In this document: in pieces, positions 1 through 5,052 of the stretch
Layout: each line of letters begins with the position of its first letter
Numbering within the stretch: position 1 is the stretch's first letter
Origin: an uncultured Alphaproteobacteria bacterium
GTDB lineage: Bacteria; Pseudomonadota; Alphaproteobacteria; Bin95
Reading direction: 5' to 3'
Length of the DNA stretch: 5,052 nucleotides
NCBI GenBank assembly: GCA_913060845.1
Contig: CAJXVF010000250.1
Span: 1-5,052, forward strand
Program-made: the position numbers and the translations under genes
Notes under the pieces: generated by a model
Databases searched by the model: none
Told to the model about the DNA's origin: nothing
Seen by the model: the letters and a program-made list of their open reading frames with translations, nothing else

Positions 1-999
1 TCAGAGCGCTTCGAGGAATGCCAAGAGTTCGTCACCCGGTCGATATCGTCCGCCCGTCTGGCCAACCGGCTTTGTCAGAGCCATCGCCCTTTCTTTCAGT
101 TCGATATCGGCGTGGATGTAGACCTGTGTCGTCTCAATCGATTCATGGCCCAACCAAAGGGCGATAATCGTTCGGTCAACACCGCTCTGTAGAAGCTGCA
201 TTGCGGCGGTATGGCGCAAGACATGGGGGGTGACGCGCTTCAATCTGAACGTCGAACTGGTCAAGGCGGCGGTGGCCGCGTGCTTCCGAACGATCCGTTC
301 AACCGCGTCTCGGCTCAAGCGCGCGCCCCGGATCGTCGCAAACAAGGGGTCGCTGGGGCCGACGTCAATCTGGGCAAGCCAGGCTTTCAAAGCATCCCGA
401 CTGTCTGTCCGAAGCGGTGTCGCGCGTTCCTTGCGGCCTTTACCCATGCATCTGAGGTGCGCTCCGGTGCCGAGCTCGACATCGCCAACGCGCAGGCCGA
501 TCACCTCTGATACGCGCAAACCGGTCTGTAGCATTGTGAGGAGCAACACCCGATCACGCCGCCCAAACCAGGTCGTCTGGTCAGGCGCCTTCAGTAAGGC
601 CTCAATCTCGTCACGAGTCAGGAAGTCCACGACGCGTTTTTCGTGCCGTTTGGACGGCATCGCCAGCACCTTCTGGCAATGATGCAGCAACTGGGGTTCA
701 CAGCCCGCGACGTATTTGAAGAACGAACGGATCGCTGCCAGCCGCGTGTTCCGGCTTCGCGCGCTATTGCCGCGTTCATCCTCGCAGAACGTCAAGAACC
801 GCCCGATGATGTCGGCATCGATGTGGGCTAAATGCAGCTCAGTCGGCGGCAACCTGGTCTCTGCTGTCGCGTATTTCAGCAAGAGCCGGAAGGTGTCGCG
901 ATAGCTGGCGATCGTGTTTGGGCTGGCCTGCATCTGGGTCAACAGCCGCTCGGTGAAGAACCGTTGCACGTAGACGGGCAATGGATAGGTCACGATCAT
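1..999 (-). CDS. ritC: Tyrosine recombinase RitC, third gene of a recombinase trio
   Basis: A 332-residue site-specific recombinase of the phage integrase/Xer superfamily, expected to cut and rejoin DNA through a covalent 3'-phosphotyrosine. The N-terminal half (about 7-100) is the SAM-like core-binding domain. The catalytic domain spans about 124-305. Visible catalytic residues are Arg162 (TGLRVSE), Lys187 (GKGRKER), His259 and Arg262 (HVLRH), His285 (LGH) and the nucleophile Tyr294 (TQVYIH), so it looks active. The start is the ATG at 999-997. It overlaps the ritB stop as ATGA and sits 6 bases after a GGAGGG ribosome binding site (1006-1011), so translation is probably coupled to ritB. Length is normal for the family, and the TGA stop is the first three bases of the window, so the gene is complete. 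Alone it would look like XerC/XerD. The tandem context with two other recombinases makes RitC the better name. The role of each trio member in transposition is, as far as I know, not settled. Confidence 0.9.
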   Translation of the reverse strand: MIVTYPLPVYVQRFFTERLLTQMQASPNTIASYRDTFRLLLKYATAETRLPPTELHLAHIDADIIGRFLTFCEDERGNSARSRNTRLAAIRSFFKYVAGCEPQLLHHCQKVLAMPSKRHEKRVVDFLTRDEIEALLKAPDQTTWFGRRDRVLLLTMLQTGLRVSEVIGLRVGDVELGTGAHLRCMGKGRKERATPLRTDSRDALKAWLAQIDVGPSDPLFATIRGARLSRDAVERIVRKHAATAALTSSTFRLKRVTPHVLRHTAAMQLLQSGVDRTIIALWLGHESIETTQVYIHADIELKERAMALTKPVGQTGGRYRPGDELLAFLEAL

Positions 1000-1940
1000 G
1001 ATGCGCCCTCCAGTACCCGCTGCTCTGCTCGTGCTGCGGCCAACTGCATCAGCTCGGGTACGGCCTCGATGTACCAGAACGTATGCTTGGGCTCGGAATG
1101 GCCGAGATAGGTGCTGAGCTTGTACATTTCGGCCTCGATGTCCCGGCCATCCCGGAACCAGTCCAGGATGGTGTGAACAGCAAATGTGTGCCGCAAATCA
1201 TGGATTCGGGGACCATGACCGTGGCGGTTGAAGGCTTGCGATGACCGTAGGCCGATATTTCTGCTGACCTGTGCGAAGTTGTAGCGTGCCCCGCAATCTC
1301 CTGCCGGTTCGCCATCTTCCTTGATGAAGAACCGTGGCGATTGCCGCGGTACCAGCCGATCCCGCAACTCGGCATAGCGGGCAAGCCGATGGGCGGTGTC
1401 ACCGTTGACGGGCAACTGCCGATCCTTACCATTCTTCGTGTTTCTGAGCGTGAGCACGGCGCGGTCAAGATCGACGTCCTGCTGATCCAGAGACAAAGCT
1501 TCGTTCACCCGCATGCCCGTCACCGCGATCAAGCCGAACAGGGTCTGCCACAAAGCGGCCCGAAGGCCATATGGTGACGGCAGCCGCCCGGCTTCGGCGA
1601 CAAGATCTGCGATCTGACTGGGCGCATAGATGTAGGGGACACGCCTTCGGTATCGGCCGATGACGAGTTGGCTGGACGGGACCTCGGTCCGATCGTCGTG
1701 CTCTGCAAGCCAAAAGGCGAACCGGCGCACCATGCCAAGGCGATGAGACCATGTGTTGTTGTCCGCACTGCCGTAGTTTGCCTTCCAATCAAGGAACAAG
1801 GGCGTCGAGATGATATGGAACCCGTTGTCGTCGGCAAAACTGACGAACTTGCGGAGGACCCGTTCATCGAAGGAGAGGTCAAATCCCATCGAACGCCGAA
1901 GGGCCAGATATTCATCAAGTTGTTGGGAAAGCCTCTTCAT
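996..1940 (-). CDS. ritB: Tyrosine recombinase RitB, second gene of a recombinase trio
   Basis: A 314-residue tyrosine recombinase. The core-binding domain covers about residues 1-95 and the catalytic domain about 103-300. The catalytic set is complete: Arg144 (TGMRVNE), Lys169 (NTKNGK), His247 and Arg250 (HDLRH), His281 (LGH) and Tyr290 (WY). An insertion of about ten residues between the HDLRH box and the LGH box (about 259-274, rich in Asp, Arg and Glu) is longer than in RitC and is a feature of this branch, which also resembles the TnpA/TnpB recombinases of Tn554-type elements. The ATG at 1940-1938 overlaps the ritA stop (ATGA) and is preceded by GGAGG (1948-1952) at a 7-base spacing. The stop overlaps ritC in the same way. 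Two identical overlap junctions point to one polycistronic message with coupled translation. The strand opposite carries long open frames, but these are shadows of a GC-rich gene. Confidence 0.9.
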   Translation of the reverse strand: MKRLSQQLDEYLALRRSMGFDLSFDERVLRKFVSFADDNGFHIISTPLFLDWKANYGSADNNTWSHRLGMVRRFAFWLAEHDDRTEVPSSQLVIGRYRRRVPYIYAPSQIADLVAEAGRLPSPYGLRAALWQTLFGLIAVTGMRVNEALSLDQQDVDLDRAVLTLRNTKNGKDRQLPVNGDTAHRLARYAELRDRLVPRQSPRFFIKEDGEPAGDCGARYNFAQVSRNIGLRSSQAFNRHGHGPRIHDLRHTFAVHTILDWFRDGRDIEAEMYKLSTYLGHSEPKHTFWYIEAVPELMQLAAARAEQRVLEGAS

Positions 1941-3178
1941 CGCACTTCCTCCGCCGTTGGCCAGGGACGCGAGATCGAGCGCAAAGCATCGACATCATGT
2001 TGCGCATAGATTGTCGTGTTCATCGCAGACCGGTGTCGCAGCACATCCCCGATCTCGGTAAGCGACGCGCCCTTTCGCAGCATGTCGGTGGCCAGGCTGT
2101 GCCGCAGAATGTGGGTGCCTATATAGGCTTGTGGCGGACTGATCCCGGTCGCGTCATAGGCGTCTCGCAAAATCCAGCGAAGGATTTGAGCGTCCTTGAA
2201 CCTCTTGAACGGCGGTTTCACCGACACGAACAGCGCGCGGTCTGGGCCCCGGCGCTCATTCTTGATGTAATCGACAATCGCCTCACCAATCTCCGCCGAC
2301 ATCGGCATCCGATCATGCAATTGCCTCTTGCCACGGATCAGGATTTCACCAGCACGCCAGTCGATATCGTTCAGTTCTATCGCCGTCACCTCTGGGGGCC
2401 GGAGGCCCAGCCGGGCGATCAGCATCAGCATTGCATAGTTGCGTCGGCCCGTTTTCTTGTGGCCGCGCACCACCTCAATGAGCCGGTTGACCTGTTCCGG
2501 CTCCAGATACCTCGGAATGCCCGTCGGTTTCGGCTGCCGCGCCTTCGGCACGGCGCTGCTCAGGTTTCGCTCCGTCTTTCCGCTCCAAAACAGGAACTGG
2601 AAGAGGTTACGCAGATGTGACGGACCGGTCTTGTCACGCGGCGCATTTTGCGCCTCACGCAATCGAAGGATGAACCCGGTGATGTCGTCAGGCTTGATCT
2701 TGTTGAGATCGCCTAAACCCGTGCCGAACTTCGCGGTCAGGAACCGGTCATAGAACCGCAGGCAGTGGTAGATTGTGTCCTCGGACAGACCGCGCTGGAC
2801 GCGCAGGTACGTCTCGTACTCCCGTTTGAGCACAGCCCTTGGCGACATGTCGAGCGGCGGTATAGGGCGCGCTGGAGCGGATGCATTCTCGATCAGGTAA
2901 TCCCTGAACCGATTAAGTCGGTATAGGCAATGCTTCTTATCTTTCGCCGACGCGGCGTCGACGATTGGACGCGCAAGCTGGTCCATAAGCTCATCAGTTA
3001 AGTCAGCAGGGGTGAGTTTTGCCGATACCAGGGCCTCCCTGAGCGCTTGTGCATTCGATCTGTATTTATCAATCGACCCCTGGCTGTACCCTTCGGATTC
3101 GATGACTTCGGCGAAGTGGTCAGCATGGTTGATCCGGTTTGGCAAAGATCGGTTCGCGCGAGATGGTTGCGTTTTCAT
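1937..3178 (-). CDS. ritA: Tyrosine recombinase RitA, first gene of a recombinase trio
   Basis: A 413-residue tyrosine recombinase, about 80-100 residues longer than its two partners. The extra length is N-terminal: a helical segment at about 18-98 precedes a second core-binding domain at about 112-205, suggesting an additional DNA-binding (arm-type) module. The catalytic domain runs from about 222 to 395, with Arg260 (LGLRPPE), Lys284 (RGKRQLH), His356 and Arg359 (HILRH), His382 (LRHRS in place of the common LGHxS) and Tyr391 (TTIYAQ). All six catalytic positions are filled. The ATG at 3178-3176 has AAGGA (3186-3190) upstream at a 7-base spacing. Both lie inside a nested inverted repeat that could mask them in the transcript. 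It is the first gene of the trio and so the likely recipient of any promoter. A weak candidate is TATCCT (3247-3252) with TTGTCC (3268-3273), but the 15-base spacing is poor and I do not rely on it. Confidence 0.9.
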   Translation of the reverse strand: MKTQPSRANRSLPNRINHADHFAEVIESEGYSQGSIDKYRSNAQALREALVSAKLTPADLTDELMDQLARPIVDAASAKDKKHCLYRLNRFRDYLIENASAPARPIPPLDMSPRAVLKREYETYLRVQRGLSEDTIYHCLRFYDRFLTAKFGTGLGDLNKIKPDDITGFILRLREAQNAPRDKTGPSHLRNLFQFLFWSGKTERNLSSAVPKARQPKPTGIPRYLEPEQVNRLIEVVRGHKKTGRRNYAMLMLIARLGLRPPEVTAIELNDIDWRAGEILIRGKRQLHDRMPMSAEIGEAIVDYIKNERRGPDRALFVSVKPPFKRFKDAQILRWILRDAYDATGISPPQAYIGTHILRHSLATDMLRKGASLTEIGDVLRHRSAMNTTIYAQHDVDALRSISRPWPTAEEVR

Positions 3179-3215
3179 AAGCTTTTCCTTCAGTTGGTTG
3201 AAGGTTGTGCTTATG
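3176..3215 (-). promoter_or_regulatory. Nested inverted repeat covering the ritA ribosome binding site and start codon
   Basis: Read on the plus strand, CATAAGC (3176-3182) pairs perfectly with GCTTATG (3209-3215). Inside it CCTTCA (3187-3192) pairs perfectly with TGAAGG (3199-3204) around a 6-base loop (3193-3198). Two symmetric 4-base stretches (3183-3186, 3205-3208) do not pair. In the ritA message the 3' arm contains the GAAGG ribosome binding site in the inner stem and the AUG in the outer stem, so folding would hide both. Two readings are possible: an RNA structure that holds back ritA translation, or a DNA site with two 17-base inverted arms around a 6-base spacer, as in tyrosine recombinase core sites. 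The base pairing is seen directly; both functions are inferred. Confidence 0.6.
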
Positions 3216-3271
3216 CCAGATCACCGAAGCGGACGCTCACGGGGCGAGGATAGATCAACACAATGCGGGAC

Positions 3272-3310
3272 AAAGGGTGCCTTCGCTGCGGTTGCGCCAA
3301 TGGCGGCATT
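3272..3310. repeat. Diverged short intergenic repeat, copy 1
   Basis: The stretch shares an ordered set of blocks with 4955-4984: AAAG, four variable bases, CCTTCG, then CAATG, a short gap, and GCATT. The two copies match at 10 of the first 14 positions. The spacing between CCTTCG and CAATG is 12 bases here and 4 in the other copy. It lies between ritA and the 3' end of the WYL regulator, in the same orientation as the other copy. It resembles short intergenic repeats I associate with Rhodobacteraceae genomes, which is a recollection and not checked. It probably belongs to the host sequence, in which case the mobile element ends before about 3272. Confidence 0.4.
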
Positions 3311-3315
3311 TGCGC

Positions 3316-4002
3316 TTAGAAGTCTTTTGTCGAAACTGTCTCATTCTTTTGCGTTCGCTCCCATTGCGCAATAAGTGCATCCCCTTCGCCCTTAAAATTA
3401 TCGAGCATAAAATTGCCGTCGGCGATACGGTCTATGCGAAAGTGGCGCAGGCTTTGACGCAACTCACACCACGCCACGATCATGACGTTGTCCACATAGT
3501 AGATGAGAACAAGCGGCCAGATGATACGGCTGGTTTCGCGCGCGTCCGCATCTCGATAGAAAATCTCCAACTTGGTTTCCGCACGGATCGCAGCGCGAAG
3601 ACGTGACAGATCTATCGGTGGCTCACTCTCGACTCCCCATGATGAAGTGACCAGCTTTCGTGTCCCCGGTGCCGCCTCATGCAGTTTTCGTGAGGCCCGC
3701 CCTGCTGCGCGCCACAAACCTGGATCGCCCGTGCGTGCTACAAGGCTGAGACCTACTGCAATGGCCTCGGCTTCATCGACGTCCAGGTTGATCGGGGGAA
3801 GATCATAGCCCTTTCGCATAACATAACCGACACCGGGCTCGCCCAAGATAGGGGTCTGCATGGCCTGCAGGCTGGCAATGTCTCTATAAACGGTCCTGAC
3901 CGACACTTCGAGGACCGTAGCAAGATCCCGCGCCAAAAGTGGTTTCTTGGCGTCGCGCAAAAGCTGAATAATCTCGAAAAATCGTGTCGTTTTGGATGGC
4001 AT
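3316..4002 (-). CDS. YafY-type HTH-WYL transcriptional regulator
   Basis: A 228-residue cytoplasmic DNA-binding regulator. An N-terminal winged helix (HTH_11 type, about residues 6-55) has the recognition helix SVRTVYRDIASL (34-45), and the wing follows with GEPGVGYVMRKGY. A C-terminal WYL domain (about 133-200) carries the conserved IWPL, VAWCELR and FRIDRI (188-193) boxes. The eponymous Trp-Tyr-Leu tripeptide is replaced by Val-Met-Ile (173-175), while the flanking boxes are intact. WYL domains are thought to sense ligands, often nucleic acids or nucleotides, and this change could alter that. I chose the ATG at 4002-4000 because AGAAG (4012-4016) is 9 bases upstream. An in-frame GTG at 4008 would be only 3 bases from it. 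Stop is TAA at 3318-3316. It diverges from an EamA transporter, with a dyad between them, so it probably controls that gene and itself. Length is typical for the family. Confidence 0.88.
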   Translation of the reverse strand: MPSKTTRFFEIIQLLRDAKKPLLARDLATVLEVSVRTVYRDIASLQAMQTPILGEPGVGYVMRKGYDLPPINLDVDEAEAIAVGLSLVARTGDPGLWRAAGRASRKLHEAAPGTRKLVTSSWGVESEPPIDLSRLRAAIRAETKLEIFYRDADARETSRIIWPLVLIYYVDNVMIVAWCELRQSLRHFRIDRIADGNFMLDNFKGEGDALIAQWERTQKNETVSTKDF

Positions 4003-4034
4003 GTCCACTCACTTCTTTTTGCCCAGCATGAAAT

Positions 4035-4060
4035 ACTGCTGACATACAGGTGTCAGTAGT
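4035..4060. promoter_or_regulatory. Dyad operator between the WYL regulator and the transporter
   Basis: CTGACA (4039-4044) and TGTCAG (4051-4056) form a perfect inverted repeat around a 6-base centre. After one mismatch (4038/4057) the symmetry continues with ACT (4035-4037) and AGT (4058-4060), giving 9 of 10 paired positions per arm. It is the only strong dyad in the short divergent region, centred 45 bases from the regulator start and about 60 from the transporter start, which is where an operator for a dimeric regulator would act on both genes. It also overlaps the GTG at 4050, arguing against that codon as the transporter start. I could not identify convincing -35/-10 boxes for either gene. 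Confidence 0.6.
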
Positions 4061-4106
4061 CGTCCGCTATTCATTCATAAACAATGCAAGGCGGCATCCT
4101 GTGAAA

Positions 4107-4955
4107 ATGATCGATACCAATCAAAGAAAAGCAGGCATTGTCCTCGTGGCGGTCTCCGCGATTGTCTTTAGTTCTGCTGGTGTTTTCACCAATGGCGTTT
4201 CAACAGACCCATGGGAGATTATCTTCTGGCGAGGGGCTGCAGCGGCGACGTTTACGCTGATCTATCTGGTGTTGCGCGGCGCGCTTCTTGCGGAAATCAG
4301 GGCATTCAACAAGCCCGCATTCTTTGTAACTTTGATGATGGCCGCTGGCACTGCCGCCTTTATCCCGGCGTTCAAACTCAGCAGCGTCGCAAACGTCGCT
4401 TTGATCTATGCTGCCGCCCCGTTCATCGCCGCAGGGCTATCGTGGGTGTTCATCAAAGAGCTTCCAACCACGCGGGTCATTTTGGCAAGTTTGGCGGCGC
4501 TCTTGGGGGTGTTCATCATTGTTTCAGCATCATTTGGCGACAGTCAGCTAAAAGGAGATTTCCTTGCCCTGTTCATGACCTTGATGATGTCGGGCACGAT
4601 GGTTGTTTACCGGAAATTCCCATCGACGACTGCGGCGTTACCGGCAGCCCTATCGTCCATTGTGCTGCTGCCATTTGCACTGGCGTTTGGCGACCCGCTT
4701 GTGGTGCAAAATCACGAACTGCCGATACTCATAGCCTTCGGCCTTGTTTTCGCAGTTGCGTCTGTGACCTTGTCAGAGGGCGCGAGACGCCTGCCATCAG
4801 CAGAAACAGCATTGCTTTCTACACTGGAAATGCCGTTAGCACCCGTCTTGGCGTTTCTCATACTGTCAGAGGTGCCGACGTCTTCCGCGATACTTGGCGG
4901 GGCCATCATTTTCTTGGCCGTTGTTTGGTCGCAGAGACTCAATGCCAAACATTAA
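4107..4955 (+). CDS. EamA/DMT-family membrane transporter
   Basis: A 282-residue inner-membrane protein of the drug/metabolite transporter superfamily, made of two EamA repeats (about 8-140 and 148-276). Ten hydrophobic helices can be placed at roughly 9-29, 36-56, 70-90, 93-113, 122-140, 149-168, 174-194, 205-222, 231-253 and 258-276. Family hallmarks include IIFWRG after helix 1, YAAAPFIAAGLSWVFIKE closing the first half and EMPLAPVLAFLILSEVP in helix 9. Members usually export amino acids, metabolites or toxic compounds; the substrate cannot be read from sequence. The start is uncertain. ATG 4107 fits the usual N-terminus. GTG 4101 is better spaced from AAGG (4088-4091, 9 bases) and would add two residues. 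GTG 4050 lies inside the operator and is unlikely. It is divergent from the WYL regulator, which probably controls it. Hand-counted GC in one line is about 50%, lower than in the recombinases. Confidence 0.9.
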   Translation: MIDTNQRKAGIVLVAVSAIVFSSAGVFTNGVSTDPWEIIFWRGAAAATFTLIYLVLRGALLAEIRAFNKPAFFVTLMMAAGTAAFIPAFKLSSVANVALIYAAAPFIAAGLSWVFIKELPTTRVILASLAALLGVFIIVSASFGDSQLKGDFLALFMTLMMSGTMVVYRKFPSTTAALPAALSSIVLLPFALAFGDPLVVQNHELPILIAFGLVFAVASVTLSEGARRLPSAETALLSTLEMPLAPVLAFLILSEVPTSSAILGGAIIFLAVVWSQRLNAKH

Positions 4956-4984
4956 AAGCCGACCTTCGTACTCAATGCAGCATT
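4955..4984. repeat. Diverged short intergenic repeat, copy 2
   Basis: It starts at the last base of the transporter stop codon and has the same block order as 3272-3310: AAAG, four bases, CCTTCG, then CAATG (4973-4977) and GCATT (4980-4984). Orientation is the same as copy 1, so the regulator-transporter pair sits between two direct copies. The remaining bases to 5052 hold no credible open frame and no start of a gene that I can recognise. Confidence 0.4.
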
Positions 4985-4991
4985 CGACACT

Positions 4992-5008
4992 TCGGGCTCA
5001 AAGCCCGA
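4992..5008. terminator. GC-rich hairpin downstream of the transporter, possible terminator
   Basis: A 7-base-pair stem, TCGGGCT (4992-4998) against AGCCCGA (5002-5008), closes a 3-base loop. It lies 37 bases after the transporter stop, a reasonable place for transcription to end. No run of T follows on the plus strand, so it is not a classic intrinsic terminator. It may instead be part of the adjacent intergenic repeat. Confidence 0.3.
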
Positions 5009-5052
5009 GTTCGCCGCGTTCAGTTCGAACGGCTGCTGTTTGCCGCCAAAGT

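Larger units (their letters stand above)
1..3215 (-). mobile_element. Recombinase-in-trio (RIT) element, one end missing from the window
   Basis: Three adjacent, same-strand, 4-base-overlapping genes for three different tyrosine recombinases are the defining feature of RIT elements, described in Proteobacteria and other phyla and normally bounded by imperfect inverted repeats. There are no cargo genes between or upstream of the recombinases in this window. The stated limits are minimal. The outer boundary on the ritA side lies somewhere between the dyad at the ritA start and the regulator gene that ends at 3316. The boundary beyond ritC is outside the window, so terminal repeats and target-site duplication cannot be checked. 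A Tn554-like transposon is the main alternative, but there the third protein (TnpC) is not a recombinase, whereas here all three have catalytic tyrosines. I am confident in the class and not in the exact ends. Confidence 0.85.

Noticed and set aside
1997..2620. Long plus-strand open frame (207 codons) opposite ritA, and similar ones opposite ritB and ritC
   Set aside because: They lie fully antisense to well-recognised recombinase genes, have no recognisable domain, and are expected in GC-rich coding DNA.
2984..2991. A second CATAAGCT inside ritA, identical to the start of the dyad at 3176
   Set aside because: It is eight bases within coding sequence with no inverted partner nearby, so chance is the simplest reading.
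1..3178. Tn554-type transposon or integron integrase
   Set aside because: The third protein has a full tyrosine recombinase active site, unlike TnpC; no attC-like array, integron integrase insert or cassette is present.
3218..3257. AGATCA at 3218-3223 and 3252-3257 as a target-site duplication or binding repeat
   Set aside because: Only six bases match, and both copies lie on the same side of the element.
3295..3305. Small hairpin (CGCC/GGCG) as the regulator's terminator
   Set aside because: The stem is only four pairs, with no T run on the minus strand after it.
3012..3606. Plus-strand open frames running across the ritA start, the gap and the regulator 3' end
   Set aside because: They cross two real genes on the other strand, are compositionally odd and match no family I recognise.
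4050..4106. Longer N-terminus for the transporter from the GTG at 4050
   Set aside because: The codon lies inside the operator dyad, has no ribosome binding site, and would add a charged tail not expected before the first helix.

Overview
The window looks like a chromosomal or plasmid segment of an alphaproteobacterium, most likely of the Rhodobacteraceae/Roseobacter type. The reasons are the protein character of the genes, the YafY-type WYL regulator paired with an EamA transporter, and short intergenic repeats (an AAAG-n4-CCTTCG core) of a kind I associate with that family. The taxonomic call is an inference. No marker gene is present.

Positions 1-3178 (minus strand) hold three tyrosine recombinase genes in tandem, read ritA (1937-3178), ritB (996-1940), ritC (1-999). 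Each junction is a 4-base ATGA overlap, and ritB and ritC each have a strong Shine-Dalgarno inside the upstream gene. All three proteins keep the full catalytic set (Arg, Lys, His, Arg, His, Tyr). This is the defining layout of a recombinase-in-trio (RIT) element. The window starts exactly at the ritC stop codon, so the far end of the element is not visible. The near end should lie in the 137-base gap between ritA and the next gene.

The ritA start is covered by a nested 40-base dyad (3176-3215). In the ritA transcript its 3' half holds both the ribosome binding site and the AUG. As DNA it is a pair of inverted arms around a 6-base spacer, which is also the geometry of a tyrosine recombinase core site. 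This is the most interesting unexplained structure in the window.

Positions 3316-4955 hold a divergent regulator/transporter pair: a YafY-type HTH-WYL regulator (minus) and a 10-helix EamA/DMT-family exporter (plus). A near-perfect 26-base dyad (4035-4060) lies between them and is the obvious operator for the regulator. The pair is flanked on both sides by diverged copies of the same short repeat (3272-3310 and 4955-4984). The last 97 bases are non-coding, with that repeat and a small GC-rich hairpin.

How the parts relate: the recombinases form one co-translated mobile unit that has probably inserted next to an unrelated regulator-transporter pair. Sample 60-base lines counted by hand give about 62-63% GC in the recombinases, 55% in the regulator and 50% in the transporter, in keeping with different origins.
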